From the NCBI RefSeq assembly GCF_006874585.1, contig NZ_CP029761.1:2925001-2989000 (forward strand): a stretch of 64,000 bases of DNA. Reading direction: 5' to 3'. Under the pieces are notes generated by a model, which did not search any database, was not told where the DNA came from, and was given only the letters and a program-made list of their open reading frames with translations. Shown piece by piece: positions 1 to 8,881 of the stretch (the stretch's first letter is position 1; the number at the start of each line of letters is the position of its first letter). The DNA comes from Sphingomonas sp. IC081. GTDB lineage: Bacteria > Pseudomonadota > Alphaproteobacteria > Sphingomonadales > Sphingomonadaceae. The translations under genes and the position numbers were made by a program.

Positions 1-48
1 TGCCCCTGGGGCCAGCCCCGGATTCGGACAAATAGCTCGGATAAGCGA

Positions 49-789
49 ATGAACGTCCTGACACCTTCCCGCCTGCGCCTCGGCGTCAATATCGACCACG
101 TCGCCACCATCCGCAACGCGCGCGGCGGCGAGCATCCCGATCCGGCCCGCGCCGCACAGATCGTGGCGCAGGCGGGGGGTGACGGCATCACCGTGCACTT
201 GCGCGAGGACCGCCGCCATATCCGCGACGAGGATCTCGAACGCGTAGCCTCGGCCACCGGGCTGCCGATCAACCTCGAGATGGCGGCGACCGACGAGATG
301 CTGGCCATCGCGCTGCGGCACCGCCCGCACGCGGCCTGCATCGTGCCCGAGCGCCGCGAGGAACGCACGACCGAGGGCGGGCTCGACGCGGCGGGGCAGC
401 ACAACCGCCTCGCCCCGATCGTCGCCCGGCTCGCGGACGCGGGCATCCGCGTCAGTCTGTTCATCGCCCCCGAGGCCCGCCAGATCGAGGCGGCGATGAA
501 GCTCGGCGCCCCGGTGGTGGAGTTCCACACCGGTGAATATGCCCATGCCCAAGGCGAACAGGTGGCGGCCGAACTGCGCCGCATCGTCGACATGGCCGCG
601 CTTGCCGCCAAGAACGGCATCGAGCCGCATGCAGGCCACGGCCTCACTTACGAAAACGTCCAGCCGATCGCCGCGATCCCGCAACTCGCCGAACTCAACA
701 TCGGCCATTACCTGATCGGCGAAGCGATTTTCACCGGGCTCGACGCGAGCGTGAAGAAGATGCGCATGCTGATGGACGAAGTGCGATGA
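49..789 (+). CDS. pdxJ: Pyridoxine 5'-phosphate synthase
   Basis: PdxJ condenses 1-deoxyxylulose 5-phosphate with 3-amino-2-oxopropyl phosphate to give pyridoxine 5'-phosphate, the last ring-forming step of the DXP-dependent vitamin B6 pathway, in the cytosol. The 246-aa product has the normal family length. It shows the N-terminal [17 protein letters not shown] stretch, the HLREDRRHI segment, the FHTGEYA motif and the C-terminal [12 protein letters not shown] phosphate-binding region of the TIM barrel. It leads a co-directional run; its TGA overlaps the ATG of acpS (ATGA), so the two are probably translationally coupled. pdxJ-acpS is a common proteobacterial gene pair. Confidence 0.97.
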   Translation: MNVLTPSRLRLGVNIDHVATIRNARGGEHPDPARAAQIVAQAGGDGITVHLREDRRHIRDEDLERVASATGLPINLEMAATDEMLAIALRHRPHAACIVPERREERTTEGGLDAAGQHNRLAPIVARLADAGIRVSLFIAPEARQIEAAMKLGAPVVEFHTGEYAHAQGEQVAAELRRIVDMAALAAKNGIEPHAGHGLTYENVQPIAAIPQLAELNIGHYLIGEAIFTGLDASVKKMRMLMDEVR

Positions 790-1196
790 TCATCGGCCTC
801 GGCTCGGACTTGTGCAACATCGAGCGGATCCGCAGTTCGCTCGACCGCTATGGCGAGCGTTTCCTGCAACGCGTCTTCACCGCGGCCGAGCAGGCCAAGG
901 CGGCACGCCGGCCGCACACCGTGGCGGGCACGCTGGCCAAGCGATTCGCAGCCAAGGAAGCGTTCTCCAAGGCGGTTGGCACCGGTTTCAAGGCGGGCGT
1001 GTTCATGAAGGACATCGGCGTCGTCAATGCCCCTTCCGGCGCCCCGACACTGGCGCTGACGGGCGGGGCGAAGGACCGGCTCGATGCCATGACTCCCGCC
1101 GGTCACGAGGCCTTCATTCACCTCACGCTCACCGACGACCACCCATGGGCCCAGGCCTTCGTGATCATCGAAGCACGCCCCCTCCCTACCTCCTGA
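786..1196 (+). CDS. acpS: Holo-[acyl-carrier-protein] synthase
   Basis: AcpS transfers 4'-phosphopantetheine from CoA to the serine of apo-ACP and so activates fatty-acid synthesis. The 136-aa protein carries the two family signatures: [12 protein letters not shown] at the N-terminus, with the Mg-binding Asp8, and [12 protein letters not shown], with the second metal ligand Glu, around residues 52-63. The start overlaps the pdxJ stop. lepB follows 21 bp after its stop. Many alphaproteobacteria have pdxJ-acpS-lepB followed by rnc-era; here the next gene is ruvX. Confidence 0.97.
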   Translation: MIIGLGSDLCNIERIRSSLDRYGERFLQRVFTAAEQAKAARRPHTVAGTLAKRFAAKEAFSKAVGTGFKAGVFMKDIGVVNAPSGAPTLALTGGAKDRLDAMTPAGHEAFIHLTLTDDHPWAQAFVIIEARPLPTS

Positions 1197-1217
1197 TACG
1201 AGTTTTGCGCCCTGGAC

Positions 1218-2156
1218 ATGGCCGACGACATCCCCAAGCCTCCGGCTCCCAAGCCCTCTGCCGATCCGGCCGCCGCCGGGCGCAAGCCGGACAAGGTCAA
1301 CTGGTTCCAGGAGCTGCGCGGGCTCGCGCTGATGCTGCTGGGCGTGCTGGCGTTCCATTCGCTCTTGGCCAAACCGTTCTACATCCCCTCGATCTCGATG
1401 ATGCCGAACCTGCTGGTCGGTGACCGGCTGGTCGTGTCGAAGTATCCCTATGGCTGGAACTGGTCCTCGATCAGCTTTCACCTGTTGCCGCGCGGCACCT
1501 GGCACCTGTTCGAGCATACCCCCGAATATGGCGACATCGTCATCGTCGTGCCGGGCAACCGCAAGGCCGACCTCATCAAGCGCGTGGTCGCCCGCCCCGG
1601 CGACCGTATCGCCGTGATCGACGGCCGCATCCGCCTCAACGGCACCTTCGTGCCGCGCGAAATGGAACCGCCGGTGCGCATTCCCGCCGACGATGCACTA
1701 CGCTGCGAGGGCGATCCCGAACCTGGCCACTGCTACGACGGCTTCGAGCGTTATCGCACCCGCCTGCCCAGCGGCAAGGAAGTCTACGAGCTGCCGACCT
1801 ACCGCGAGACCCTGCCCAACGGCGCCCAGTTCGACGTCATCGACTATATCGACCAGGAACTCGACAACTACCACGAGATCACCGTGCCTGCCGGCCACGT
1901 CTTCCTGATGGGCGACGACCGTGACCGTTCGGCCGACAGCCGCGCGCCGTTCGAAACCGACATGTTCGGCCAGCCCAGCGGCGGCCTCGGCGGGCCGGTA
2001 CCGGTCACCGATATCGGCGGCCGCGCCGAGTTCATCACTTTCTCGCTGGACGGCACCCAGACCTGGAACCCGCTGACCTGGTGGAAGGCCCTGCGCAAGG
2101 GCCGCAGCTTTACCAGCCTGCGCCCGCCGGTCGATGAGACCAAGGCCTGGAAGTAA
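1218..2156 (+). CDS. lepB: Signal peptidase I
   Basis: LepB removes signal peptides from exported preproteins at the outer face of the inner membrane. The 312-aa protein has a Pro/Lys-rich cytosolic N-terminus and one membrane segment at about residues 36-55. The catalytic-serine box IPSISMMPNLLVGDRLVVSK contains the nucleophile at about residue 60. The general-base lysine lies in DLIKRVVARPGDRI, and the conserved GDDRDRSADSR box is near residue 230. Residues about 170-215 form an inserted segment of the sort seen in alphaproteobacterial LepB. ruvX follows after 19 bp. Confidence 0.96.
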   Translation: MADDIPKPPAPKPSADPAAAGRKPDKVNWFQELRGLALMLLGVLAFHSLLAKPFYIPSISMMPNLLVGDRLVVSKYPYGWNWSSISFHLLPRGTWHLFEHTPEYGDIVIVVPGNRKADLIKRVVARPGDRIAVIDGRIRLNGTFVPREMEPPVRIPADDALRCEGDPEPGHCYDGFERYRTRLPSGKEVYELPTYRETLPNGAQFDVIDYIDQELDNYHEITVPAGHVFLMGDDRDRSADSRAPFETDMFGQPSGGLGGPVPVTDIGGRAEFITFSLDGTQTWNPLTWWKALRKGRSFTSLRPPVDETKAWK

Positions 2157-2175
2157 CGGAAGAGGCAGCCAAGCG

Positions 2176-2661
2176 ATGACCCAGGACACCGTGATCACCA
2201 CCGGCGCGCTCGAATACCGCGATGCCCTGCCGGAAACCGGCGGCGCGCTGCTGGGGCTCGACCTCGGCACCCAGACCATCGGCACCGCGTTCTGCGATCC
2301 CGGCTGGCGCTTCGCCTCGCCCGGCAAGACGATCAAGCGCGGCAAGTTCGGCGCCGACAAGCCCCTGCTCGAGGAACTGATCCGCGAACGGTCGATCAAG
2401 GGCATCGTCATCGGCCTGCCGCTCAACATGGACGGCTCTTCGGGCCCCCGCGCGCAGTCGAGCCGGGCCTACGCCCGCAATCTTGCCGTGCTCGGCCTGC
2501 CGATCCTGCTGTGGGACGAGCGCTGGTCGACCAGCGGCGCCGAACGCGGGCTGATCGAACAGGACATGAGCCGCGCCAAGCGCGCAACCCGCATCGATTC
2601 CGCCGCCGCCGCCGTAATCCTCCAGGGCGCGATCGACGCGCTGGCCGGAGGCATGTTCTAG
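2176..2661 (+). CDS. ruvX: Putative pre-16S rRNA nuclease (YqgF/RuvX family)
   Basis: YqgF-family RNase H-fold nuclease involved in maturation of the 16S rRNA 5' end; it was formerly proposed to be a Holliday-junction resolvase. The 161-aa protein shows LLGLDLGTQTIGTAFCD, with the first catalytic Asp, then IVIGLPLNMDGSSGPRA, and the C-terminal RIDSAAAAVILQ with the last catalytic Asp. I chose the ATG at 2176 because AGAGG lies 10-12 bases upstream and because an earlier in-frame start would overlap lepB. Last gene of the pdxJ run. Confidence 0.93.
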   Translation: MTQDTVITTGALEYRDALPETGGALLGLDLGTQTIGTAFCDPGWRFASPGKTIKRGKFGADKPLLEELIRERSIKGIVIGLPLNMDGSSGPRAQSSRAYARNLAVLGLPILLWDERWSTSGAERGLIEQDMSRAKRATRIDSAAAAVILQGAIDALAGGMF

Positions 2662-2770
2662 GCGGCCTGGACACATTGCGTATTACCACGGTTGCCCGGC
2701 AAGCTGCGCCAGCAAGGCGCGAAGCCGCAGGAAGAGCGGGCCTCTTTCAAGGCGGAGCAACGCCTGCCCC

Positions 2771-3712
2771 TTAGCTGGCCTCATCCAGAGCGGCCCGCCT
2801 CCGGCCGGCAACCCCCGCAACCAACCGGCTGCCGCATTGCTCCGCCGCCCGCCAGACTGTGTCACGCGCGGCGTCATCACCTGCCTGCGCGGCAAGCGCC
2901 TGCCAGGCGACCAGCCGCATCCGCTCGCTGCCATGGTGCCTGCCGAAATGCGCCGCGAGCGCCTCAGCCCCCTCGGCCCCGAGGCCGAGGGCTATGCGCA
3001 ACAGGCATTCGCTCGGCCCATGGCCGTTCAGGCCTGTGACGTGCCCGCACACGCCGCCACCCTGTCGCTCCCTGACCAGCGCGAAATCGTGCCGGCTGCG
3101 CCAGCTCTGCTCGGGATGGGTGTGCTCAAGATCGATGGACAGCGACAGAGCCTCGGGCGGATGGCGTAGCTGCACGTCGCGCTGGCTGCGATAGTGCAGC
3201 AGCCGCCCCTGCTCCAGCAATCCGCGGCCGACAAAACGCAGCGCCACACGCTCGCCCGGATAGCCTGCCGGTACGGCCTCCTCGTATTCGTAGTCCTCGC
3301 CGAGATAACCGGGCCCGAAATAGCCCAGGGTAAGGACATCCCCGGCAAAGTCGTGCGCCTGCCCGTATCCGCAGGCCGCCGCGCCGCTGCGCTGGAACAG
3401 GCGGTCCTGCGCCGGTAGCCAGACCCGGGCGCGGATCAGGAAATGGCCGGGACCGGGAGGAACCAGCATGATCGTGCGCGGCCCGCTGCCGGCCAGGGCA
3501 TCCGCCCCTTCGGGAGCAGGAGTGAGGCCATCCAGCATGTCTATCAGCATATCGCCGAGGAACTGCCGGTCATTGCCCAGCCGCTGGAGCCAACTGGCCG
3601 CGTGGGCGAGGCTTTCCTCCTCGTGCGGATCGAAACCCCAGGTAGCCAGCGCCTCCGCGCATTCGGCCAGCGTTGCCGAGGCGGGATCGCGGCGCGTCAT
3701 CACCCGCGCCAC
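2771..3712 (-). CDS. Uncharacterised protein, third gene of an unknown operon
   Basis: Function not recognised. The ~313-aa product has a helical N-terminal part (residues ~10-70). A beta-rich middle follows, with GYGQAHDFAGDVLTLGYFGP, then tyrosine- and glutamate-rich YLGEDYEYEE, then LHYRSQRDVQLRH and SIDLEHTHPEQSW. The His/Asp/Glu spacing recalls a cupin-like double-stranded beta-helix, but this is only an impression. The C-terminal third is Ala-rich and helical, like the neighbouring gene. GTG at 3712 is preceded by AGGG at good spacing; an ATG at 3700 overlaps the upstream stop as TGATG. Either start implies coupling to the upstream gene. No signal peptide or membrane segment. Confidence 0.6.
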   Translation of the reverse strand: MARVMTRRDPASATLAECAEALATWGFDPHEEESLAHAASWLQRLGNDRQFLGDMLIDMLDGLTPAPEGADALAGSGPRTIMLVPPGPGHFLIRARVWLPAQDRLFQRSGAAACGYGQAHDFAGDVLTLGYFGPGYLGEDYEYEEAVPAGYPGERVALRFVGRGLLEQGRLLHYRSQRDVQLRHPPEALSLSIDLEHTHPEQSWRSRHDFALVRERQGGGVCGHVTGLNGHGPSECLLRIALGLGAEGAEALAAHFGRHHGSERMRLVAWQALAAQAGDDAARDTVWRAAEQCGSRLVAGVAGRRRAALDEAS

Positions 3713-4734
3713 TGCGCCACCCTTTCGAGTTCGGGCCATTCGCCCAGCAACTGGCCATGGAGACGCCGCGCAGGCACCGAAAGCGCATCGTCATCGCTGG
3801 AGGCCAGCGCGCCCAGCAGCACCATCCCGGCCCGCGTATCAAGCCCGAGCGCAGCCTTCAGGGCAGCCCAGCGCAGCGCCTTCGGCCCGTTGCCCCCGGC
3901 GATGCGCGACAAGGCCGGTATCGCATCGCGCCGTTCCATCGCGGTGATGGCCGCCATCGCCAGTTCGAGGCGGCTCTGCTCGGCACATGCCGCAGTGCGC
4001 CGAACCGTGCCGCCGTCACCGACCGCCCGGACCTGCACCGGCTCATCGCGGAAAAGCGCCCGCTGCAACCGCAGCGCAACAAGTGACCCTTGCACGTGAA
4101 CCGCCTCGCGTAGGCCGCAGTGCGGCACGACCATGCCGGCCGTGAGCACCAACGGCTCGGACAAGATACCGCCGCCAGCACCTTGCGCCCGCCGGACGAG
4201 CCGCTCCGCCCGCGCGCTGCCGCGCAGGACCCTCAGCCAGCTTTCGACCGGCGCGAACTCGGCCGCACGCAACATGCCAGCCCCAGATTCAGGGCCAGCG
4301 TCAGGCCCGGTATCGACGTCCCACACCGCCAGCGCCAGACTGGCACGTCCGGAGGAAGCCAGAACAAGCGAGCCGGCAGCGGCTGCATGGCTGTGACGCA
4401 GCGGCACTTGCGCCAGCGGCCAGACCGCAAGCCCGGCGACCAGCGCCTGTACCAGATCGCCAACCGCCGCGTCGAAATCGCTGCCTTTGCCCCCCGGCGT
4501 TTCCCGGAACGCCAAGGACAGCGCAGGCAGCGCTTCAAGCGCATGCCCGTCGCCGAAACGGCACAGATCCTCCAACAACGGGGCTACGGCGGGCGCGCCG
4601 CGCCAGTGCGAAAGCAGCACGGACACGTGCTGCTGCCCCTCGTTCCAGAGATCGTCGCCCGCGCCCGCTCCGAACGCGGTCATTCCGGGCATTCGCGGGT
4701 CACTGCGCCCGTCGGTGCGGGCGGACCATGCCAT
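3700..4734 (-). CDS. Uncharacterised Ala-rich helical-repeat-like protein
   Basis: Function not recognised. The 344-aa cytosolic protein is rich in Ala, Leu and Arg. Its last ~110 residues read as short amphipathic helices (ELAMAAITAMERRDAIPALS, then RWAALKAALGLDTRAGMVLL), the pattern of HEAT-like repeats. A middle stretch, LVLASSGRASLALAVWDVDT, looks beta-like. The ATG at 4734 is preceded by GAGGGG at 7 nt and lies 3 bp after the stop of the small upstream gene. It overlaps the next gene. It is therefore the middle member of a compact operon; a scaffold role is only inferred from the repeats. Confidence 0.6.
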   Translation of the reverse strand: MAWSARTDGRSDPRMPGMTAFGAGAGDDLWNEGQQHVSVLLSHWRGAPAVAPLLEDLCRFGDGHALEALPALSLAFRETPGGKGSDFDAAVGDLVQALVAGLAVWPLAQVPLRHSHAAAAGSLVLASSGRASLALAVWDVDTGPDAGPESGAGMLRAAEFAPVESWLRVLRGSARAERLVRRAQGAGGGILSEPLVLTAGMVVPHCGLREAVHVQGSLVALRLQRALFRDEPVQVRAVGDGGTVRRTAACAEQSRLELAMAAITAMERRDAIPALSRIAGGNGPKALRWAALKAALGLDTRAGMVLLGALASSDDDALSVPARRLHGQLLGEWPELERVAQWRG

Positions 4735-4737
4735 GGA

Positions 4738-4917
4738 TCAGCCCCTCGTATGAAGCTCGTACAGACAGGCGAGGAGATGCGCCCGGTCGTCGTCGATCAA
4801 TTGCGGGCCCGACAAGTCATCCTGCGCACCGAACAGGGCCGTGGCAAGATCAAGCTCAGGGATCCGGGCCAAGTCGATCTGCGGAAGAGACGAAGATAGC
4901 ACTTCATTATGCTGCAA
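4738..4917 (-). CDS. Small protein of unknown function (59 aa, TTG start)
   Basis: First gene of the three-gene operon. The TTG at 4917 follows AAGGGGG at 5 nt, the best ribosome-binding site in the region; in-frame codons upstream run through AT-rich leader DNA and are less likely to be coding. The product is acidic, with IPELDLATALFGAQDDL in the middle and a C-terminal DDDRAHLLACLYELHTRG containing its only cysteine. No signal peptide. It could be a small regulatory partner or a peptide substrate of the two downstream proteins, but nothing in the sequence decides this. Confidence 0.45.
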   Translation of the reverse strand: MQHNEVLSSSLPQIDLARIPELDLATALFGAQDDLSGPQLIDDDRAHLLACLYELHTRG

Positions 4918-5093
4918 GATGTCCCCCTTCAGCCGATTCTCCCGGCCGTTGTTGGTCAAAGGTGCCGCACACCCACTGAATTTGTGAGTTAATTCCTTGA
5001 AATTGTAAACCGCAAATGGAATGAAATATATTACGCTACTGCAGGCGAACAAATCGCCGACAAAATAATCACCAAATGGCCGCGTAAATCCAG
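4918..5093 (-). promoter_or_regulatory. AT-rich leader/promoter region of the unknown operon
   Basis: This 176-bp interval between the cysG-like stop and the 59-aa gene is clearly poorer in G+C than everything around it, with stretches such as GTAATATATTTCATTCC and CAATTTCAAGGAATTAACTC on the minus strand. It is the only plausible promoter for the operon at 2771-4917. No convincing -35/-10 pair could be fixed by eye. Confidence 0.35.
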
Positions 5094-5906
5094 TCAGATG
5101 CCGCGAAATTCAGCAGGTCCGCGAAGAACAACCGTAAGTCCCGCCGCAGTCTTGGCCGAGGCACTCTCATCCTCCGGCACCGGAGCGCGAGCCGCATCAG
5201 CCCTGGCCCGGTCCAGTATCGCCGCAGCGACTTCGGGATCATGCCAGACCACATCCGCCTCGCCCAGCCAGCGCGCCTCGCGCAGGGTGAGATCATCGGG
5301 ATCCTGGCTGCGCAAACGAATGGTCACGCACGCCCCCTGCCGCACTGCCGCTTCCTCCGACAGCCAGCCCTCGACCGCATCGGCGCTGCCCGCCGCCAGC
5401 GGGTCGAGCACGCCCCCTGCTCGCAAGGCCTCATCCAGCACCCGGCGACGCTGCGCGGCATCGGGAAACCGGGCCCGCAAGCGCCCGCGCCCGGCATGAA
5501 GCGCGCGCGCCAGATGACCGAGCGAGGGCGGCAGAATGGCCTCGAGCCTCAAGCGGACATGCTTGGCAAGCCCCGCCGAGGCACCGCCGGTGCCGATCGC
5601 GACCAGCAAGGGCGAACGGTCGAGCACCGAGGGCACCGTAAAATCGCACAAGGCGGGCCGATCCGTGGCATTGACCAGCAGTCCCGCCGCACGGGCCCGC
5701 GACGCATCGGCCTCGGCGCGGGCATCCTCCTCGTGGGCGATGAAGGCAAGGCGGGCGCCGGCGGCGATCCCGCTCTCCAGTTCGGCAAAGACCACGGCCC
5801 CGGCCCGCTCGACCAGCCGGCGCTTGGCCTCGGCGCCCTCCCCCTCGCCCAGAACAATGACGGGGCGGGCGGAGAGGCGGTGGAACAGGGGCAGGCTGTC
5901 GATCAT
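5094..5906 (-). CDS. cysG: Precorrin-2 dehydrogenase/siroheme synthase-like protein with truncated methyltransferase domain
   Basis: Resembles the N-terminal half of CysG/Met8, which oxidises precorrin-2 with NAD+ and inserts iron to make siroheme for sulfite/nitrite reductases. Residues 1-~110 form a Rossmann domain (RPVIVLGEGEGAEAKRRLVE, later FTVPSVLDRSPLLVAIGTGG); residues ~115-190 are the dimerisation/chelatase region. After residue ~195 the chain reads VTIRLRSQDPDDLTLREARW and GEADVVWHDPEV. This matches the start of a uroporphyrinogen-III methyltransferase domain, but the protein ends at 270 aa, so most of that domain is missing. It follows lysA 44 bp downstream. The usual GSG-type NAD motif is altered to GEGEG. 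Confidence 0.75.
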   Translation of the reverse strand: MIDSLPLFHRLSARPVIVLGEGEGAEAKRRLVERAGAVVFAELESGIAAGARLAFIAHEEDARAEADASRARAAGLLVNATDRPALCDFTVPSVLDRSPLLVAIGTGGASAGLAKHVRLRLEAILPPSLGHLARALHAGRGRLRARFPDAAQRRRVLDEALRAGGVLDPLAAGSADAVEGWLSEEAAVRQGACVTIRLRSQDPDDLTLREARWLGEADVVWHDPEVAAAILDRARADAARAPVPEDESASAKTAAGLTVVLRGPAEFRGI

Positions 5907-5950
5907 GACCGGACCCTATCGCACCGCCGTGCGCTTGTCGAAACAGTCCC

Positions 5951-7210
5951 TTACTTCAGCCACTCCGGCACGGTTTCGGCAGCAAGGATCGTCGCAGGCT
6001 CGATACGCTCGGCCACGACCGCCCACTTGTCGCCATCGACCATCACCTCGGGAACCAGCGCGCGGCTGTTGTAGGTGTTGGCCATCGTCGCGCCATAGGC
6101 CCCGGCGGTACGGAACACCGCGAGGTCACCGGCAGCGACTTCGTCGATCTCGCGGCCCATCGCGAACGTGTCGGAGCTTTCGCAGATCGGGCCAACGATG
6201 TTCGCCGTGAAGGTCCGGCCATTGGGCTTCACCGCCAGGAAATCATGCCAGGCATCGTACATGGCGGGGCGGGCGAGGTCGTTCATGGCGGCATCGACCA
6301 CCACAAAGGGGTTCGCCGTGCCCTGCTTGACGCGCACGACTTCCGTGACCAGCACACCGGAATTGCCGGTGATGACACGGCCCGGTTCGAACATCAGGGT
6401 GACGCCCCAGTCCCTGGCGACCGAGGCCACCACGGCGCCGTAGTCCTCCGGGGTGGGCAGCGCATCGCCCGCCTTGTAGGGCACGCCGAGACCGCCGCCG
6501 AGGTCCATGTGGGTGACCTTGTGGCCGCCCGCGCGGATCTCCTCCATCAGCGCGCCCATCTTGAGGAAAGCCTGGCGCGAGGGTTCGAGGTCGGAAATCT
6601 GGCTGCCGATGTGGACGGCAAGGCCGCGCATGTCGAGGCCCGGCAGCGCCGAAAGGCGGGCGTAGATACCGGCGGCGCGGTCGTAGGAGACGCCGAACTT
6701 GTTCTCGGCCTTGCCGGTCGAGATCTTGGCGTGGGTGCGTGCGTCGACATCCGGGTTCACGCGGAGCGCACAGGAGGCGACAAGGCCCAGTTCGGCGGCG
6801 ATCGCGGCCAGCTCGACGCCCTCTTCCTCGCTCTCGAGGTTGAACTGGCCTATCCCCGCCTTGACCGCCGCGGTCAGTTCGCGGCGGGTCTTGCCGACGC
6901 CCGAGAACACCACGTCCGCCGCCGGGATGCCGGCGGCCAGCGCGCGGTTCATCTCACCTTCGGACACGACGTCGGCGCCGTAGCCCTCGCTTGCCAGCAG
7001 GCGCAGCACCGCAAGGTTGGGGTTGGACTTGACCGCAAAGGCGATGTGCACGCTGGGCAGCGCCGACAGCGCCTCGCGGAACACCCGGGCATGGCGGCTC
7101 AGCGTCGCGCGCGAATAGACGTAGACGGGCGTGCCGACTTCGCGGGCGATTTCGGCCAGCGGCACGTTCTCGGCGAAAAGCTCGCCGTTGTTCAGGTCAA
7201 AATGGTCCAT
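5951..7210 (-). CDS. lysA: Diaminopimelate decarboxylase
   Basis: PLP-dependent fold-type III enzyme converting meso-diaminopimelate to lysine, the last step of lysine synthesis. The 419-aa protein shows the PLP lysine in HIAFAVKSNPNLAVLRLLAS (Lys61), the glycine-rich phosphate site DLGGGLGVPY, the EPGRVITGNSGVLV segment and the C-terminal CESSDTFAMGRE box with the substrate-contacting Cys-Glu. It is third in argH-lipoprotein-lysA, 21 bp after the lipoprotein stop, an order common in alphaproteobacteria. Confidence 0.97.
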   Translation of the reverse strand: MDHFDLNNGELFAENVPLAEIAREVGTPVYVYSRATLSRHARVFREALSALPSVHIAFAVKSNPNLAVLRLLASEGYGADVVSEGEMNRALAAGIPAADVVFSGVGKTRRELTAAVKAGIGQFNLESEEEGVELAAIAAELGLVASCALRVNPDVDARTHAKISTGKAENKFGVSYDRAAGIYARLSALPGLDMRGLAVHIGSQISDLEPSRQAFLKMGALMEEIRAGGHKVTHMDLGGGLGVPYKAGDALPTPEDYGAVVASVARDWGVTLMFEPGRVITGNSGVLVTEVVRVKQGTANPFVVVDAAMNDLARPAMYDAWHDFLAVKPNGRTFTANIVGPICESSDTFAMGREIDEVAAGDLAVFRTAGAYGATMANTYNSRALVPEVMVDGDKWAVVAERIEPATILAAETVPEWLK

Positions 7211-7231
7211 GGGGTTCTCGGGCTCAGAGGG

Positions 7232-7483
7232 TCATTCAGGCGGGGGAAGATCGTAGGGATCGTCCTCGCGCGCTTCCGATCGGGTGCGCAATTCGACGCT
7301 GCGTTCCGGAATGGCCAGCGTCGGCGGGGAGAGCAGTTCCATCGGTTTGGGCTGCACGCCCCGGCCATAAGGGGTCGGAGGCAACCGCTCGCCCTGTTTG
7401 ACCGCCAGCGACGCGCGCTGCCCGCAGCCCGCGAGCGCAGCGGCGAGCACCGGTATCAGGATCAGGGCGGCAGTCTTGCGCAT
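7232..7483 (-). CDS. Small lipoprotein (LptM/YifL-like position)
   Basis: An 83-aa lipoprotein precursor: MRKTAALILIPVLAAALAGC ends in a clear lipobox (LAGC). A Pro-rich, charged tail of about 60 residues follows. ATG at 7483 has GGAG 8 nt upstream; a GTG at 7492 overlapping the argH stop is the alternative. A small lipoprotein between argH and lysA is typical of this clade, and such genes are often annotated LptM, a factor for oxidative maturation of the LPS translocon LptD in enterobacteria. That function here is by position and size only. Confidence 0.8.
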   Translation of the reverse strand: MRKTAALILIPVLAAALAGCGQRASLAVKQGERLPPTPYGRGVQPKPMELLSPPTLAIPERSVELRTRSEAREDDPYDLPPPE

Positions 7484-7488
7484 CAAGC

Positions 7489-8862
7489 TCACTCCAGACC
7501 GAGCGCAAGCCGGGCTTCGGCCACGCGCAGGCGTACCTGATCGGGCGCGGTGCCGCCGTGCGACTTGCGCGCGGCAACCGAAGCCTCGACCGAGAGCGCC
7601 TTGAATACGCGCTCGTCGATGCGGCTGTCGATGGCCTTGAGGTCTTCAAGCGGCAATTGATCGAGCGCGACGCCGCGCTGTTCGGCCAGCTTGACCGCCG
7701 AACCGGTGATGTGGTGCGCTTCGCGGAAGGGAATGTTGCCCTCGCGCACCAGCCAGTCGGCAAGGTCGGTGGCGGTGGCGAAGCCCAGTTCGGCGGCACC
7801 GCGCATCCGCTCGGTGCGGAAGCGGGTTTCGGCGACCATGCCGGTCATCGCCGCGATGGACAGCGCCAGCAGCCCGGCGGCCTCGAAGACCGGCGGCTTG
7901 TCGTCCTGCATGTCCTTCGAATAGGCGAGCGGCAGCCCCTTCATGGTGATCATCAGGCTGGTCAGGCAGCCGGCGATCCGGCCCGAGTGGCCGCGCACCA
8001 GTTCGGCCGCGTCGGGGTTCTTCTTCTGCGGCATGATCGAGCTGCCGGTCGACAGCGAATCGGGCAGCGCCACGAAGCCAAAGGGCTGGCTGGCCCAGAT
8101 GATGAATTCCTCGGCGAGGCGCGAGAGGTGCAGCGAGCACTGGCTGGCCGCCATCAGGTAATCGAGCGCGAAGTCGCGGTCCGATACCGAATCGAGGCTG
8201 TTGTCGGTCGGTCCGTCGAAGCCGAGCGCCTCGGCGGTCATGAAACGGTCGATCGGGAAGCCGGTGCCAGCCAGCGCCGCGGCGCCCAGCGGCGACTTGT
8301 TCATGCGCCGCCGCGCATCGGCAAAGCGCGAACGGTCGCGGCCGATCATCTCGTAGTAGGCCATCAGGTGATGACCGAGCGTCACCGGCTGCGCGGTCTG
8401 CAGGTGGGTGAAGCCGGGCATGATCGAATCGGCATGTTCGCCGGCGCGGGTGACAAGCGCCTTCTGCAGCGCCTCCAGCCCGGCGTCGGCCTGATCCATG
8501 GCATCACGCACCCAGAGGCGGAAATCGGTGGCCACCTGGTCGTTGCGCGAACGCGCCGTGTGCAGGCGGCCCGCCGCCGGACCGATCAGTTCGGCAAGGC
8601 GGCCCTCGGTGGTCATGTGGATGTCCTCGAGGTCCCAGTTCTCGGGCACGCCATTGGCTTCGTACTCGGCGGCGACCGTATCGAGGCCGTCGCGGATCGA
8701 GGCCGCATCGGCCTCGCTCACCACGCCGCAGGTCGCCAGCATCGCGACGTGCGCCTTGCTGGCCGCGATGTCCTGCCGCCACAGTGCCTTGTCGAAGGGG
8801 ATCGAGGCATTTATCTCGCGCATGATTGCCGACGGTCCTTCCGCGAACCGTCCGCCCCACAT
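7489..8862 (-). CDS. argH: Argininosuccinate lyase
   Basis: Cleaves argininosuccinate to arginine and fumarate. From the ATG at 8862 the protein is 457 aa. It begins MWGGRF and contains [36 protein letters not shown], the fumarase/aspartase-superfamily signature [12 protein letters not shown] with the catalytic serine, and DMQDDK. Family members usually carry several residues before WGGRF, so translation may start at GTG 8895 or at TTG 8904 (AGGA 8 nt upstream). Those starts lie inside the start region of the divergent thioredoxin gene. Leads argH-lipoprotein-lysA. Confidence 0.95.
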   Translation of the reverse strand: MWGGRFAEGPSAIMREINASIPFDKALWRQDIAASKAHVAMLATCGVVSEADAASIRDGLDTVAAEYEANGVPENWDLEDIHMTTEGRLAELIGPAAGRLHTARSRNDQVATDFRLWVRDAMDQADAGLEALQKALVTRAGEHADSIMPGFTHLQTAQPVTLGHHLMAYYEMIGRDRSRFADARRRMNKSPLGAAALAGTGFPIDRFMTAEALGFDGPTDNSLDSVSDRDFALDYLMAASQCSLHLSRLAEEFIIWASQPFGFVALPDSLSTGSSIMPQKKNPDAAELVRGHSGRIAGCLTSLMITMKGLPLAYSKDMQDDKPPVFEAAGLLALSIAAMTGMVAETRFRTERMRGAAELGFATATDLADWLVREGNIPFREAHHITGSAVKLAEQRGVALDQLPLEDLKAIDSRIDERVFKALSVEASVAARKSHGGTAPDQVRLRVAEARLALGLE

Positions 8863-8881
8863 CTGGTTGGAGCCTGCCCCC

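Noticed and set aside
2662..2770. Possible rnc/era remnants after ruvX
   Set aside because: Nothing resembling rnc or era was found; the interval is non-coding and short.
5300..5900. Plus-strand open frames over the siroheme-synthase-like gene
   Set aside because: Antisense shadows without start context; the minus frame has Rossmann and methyltransferase-like motifs.
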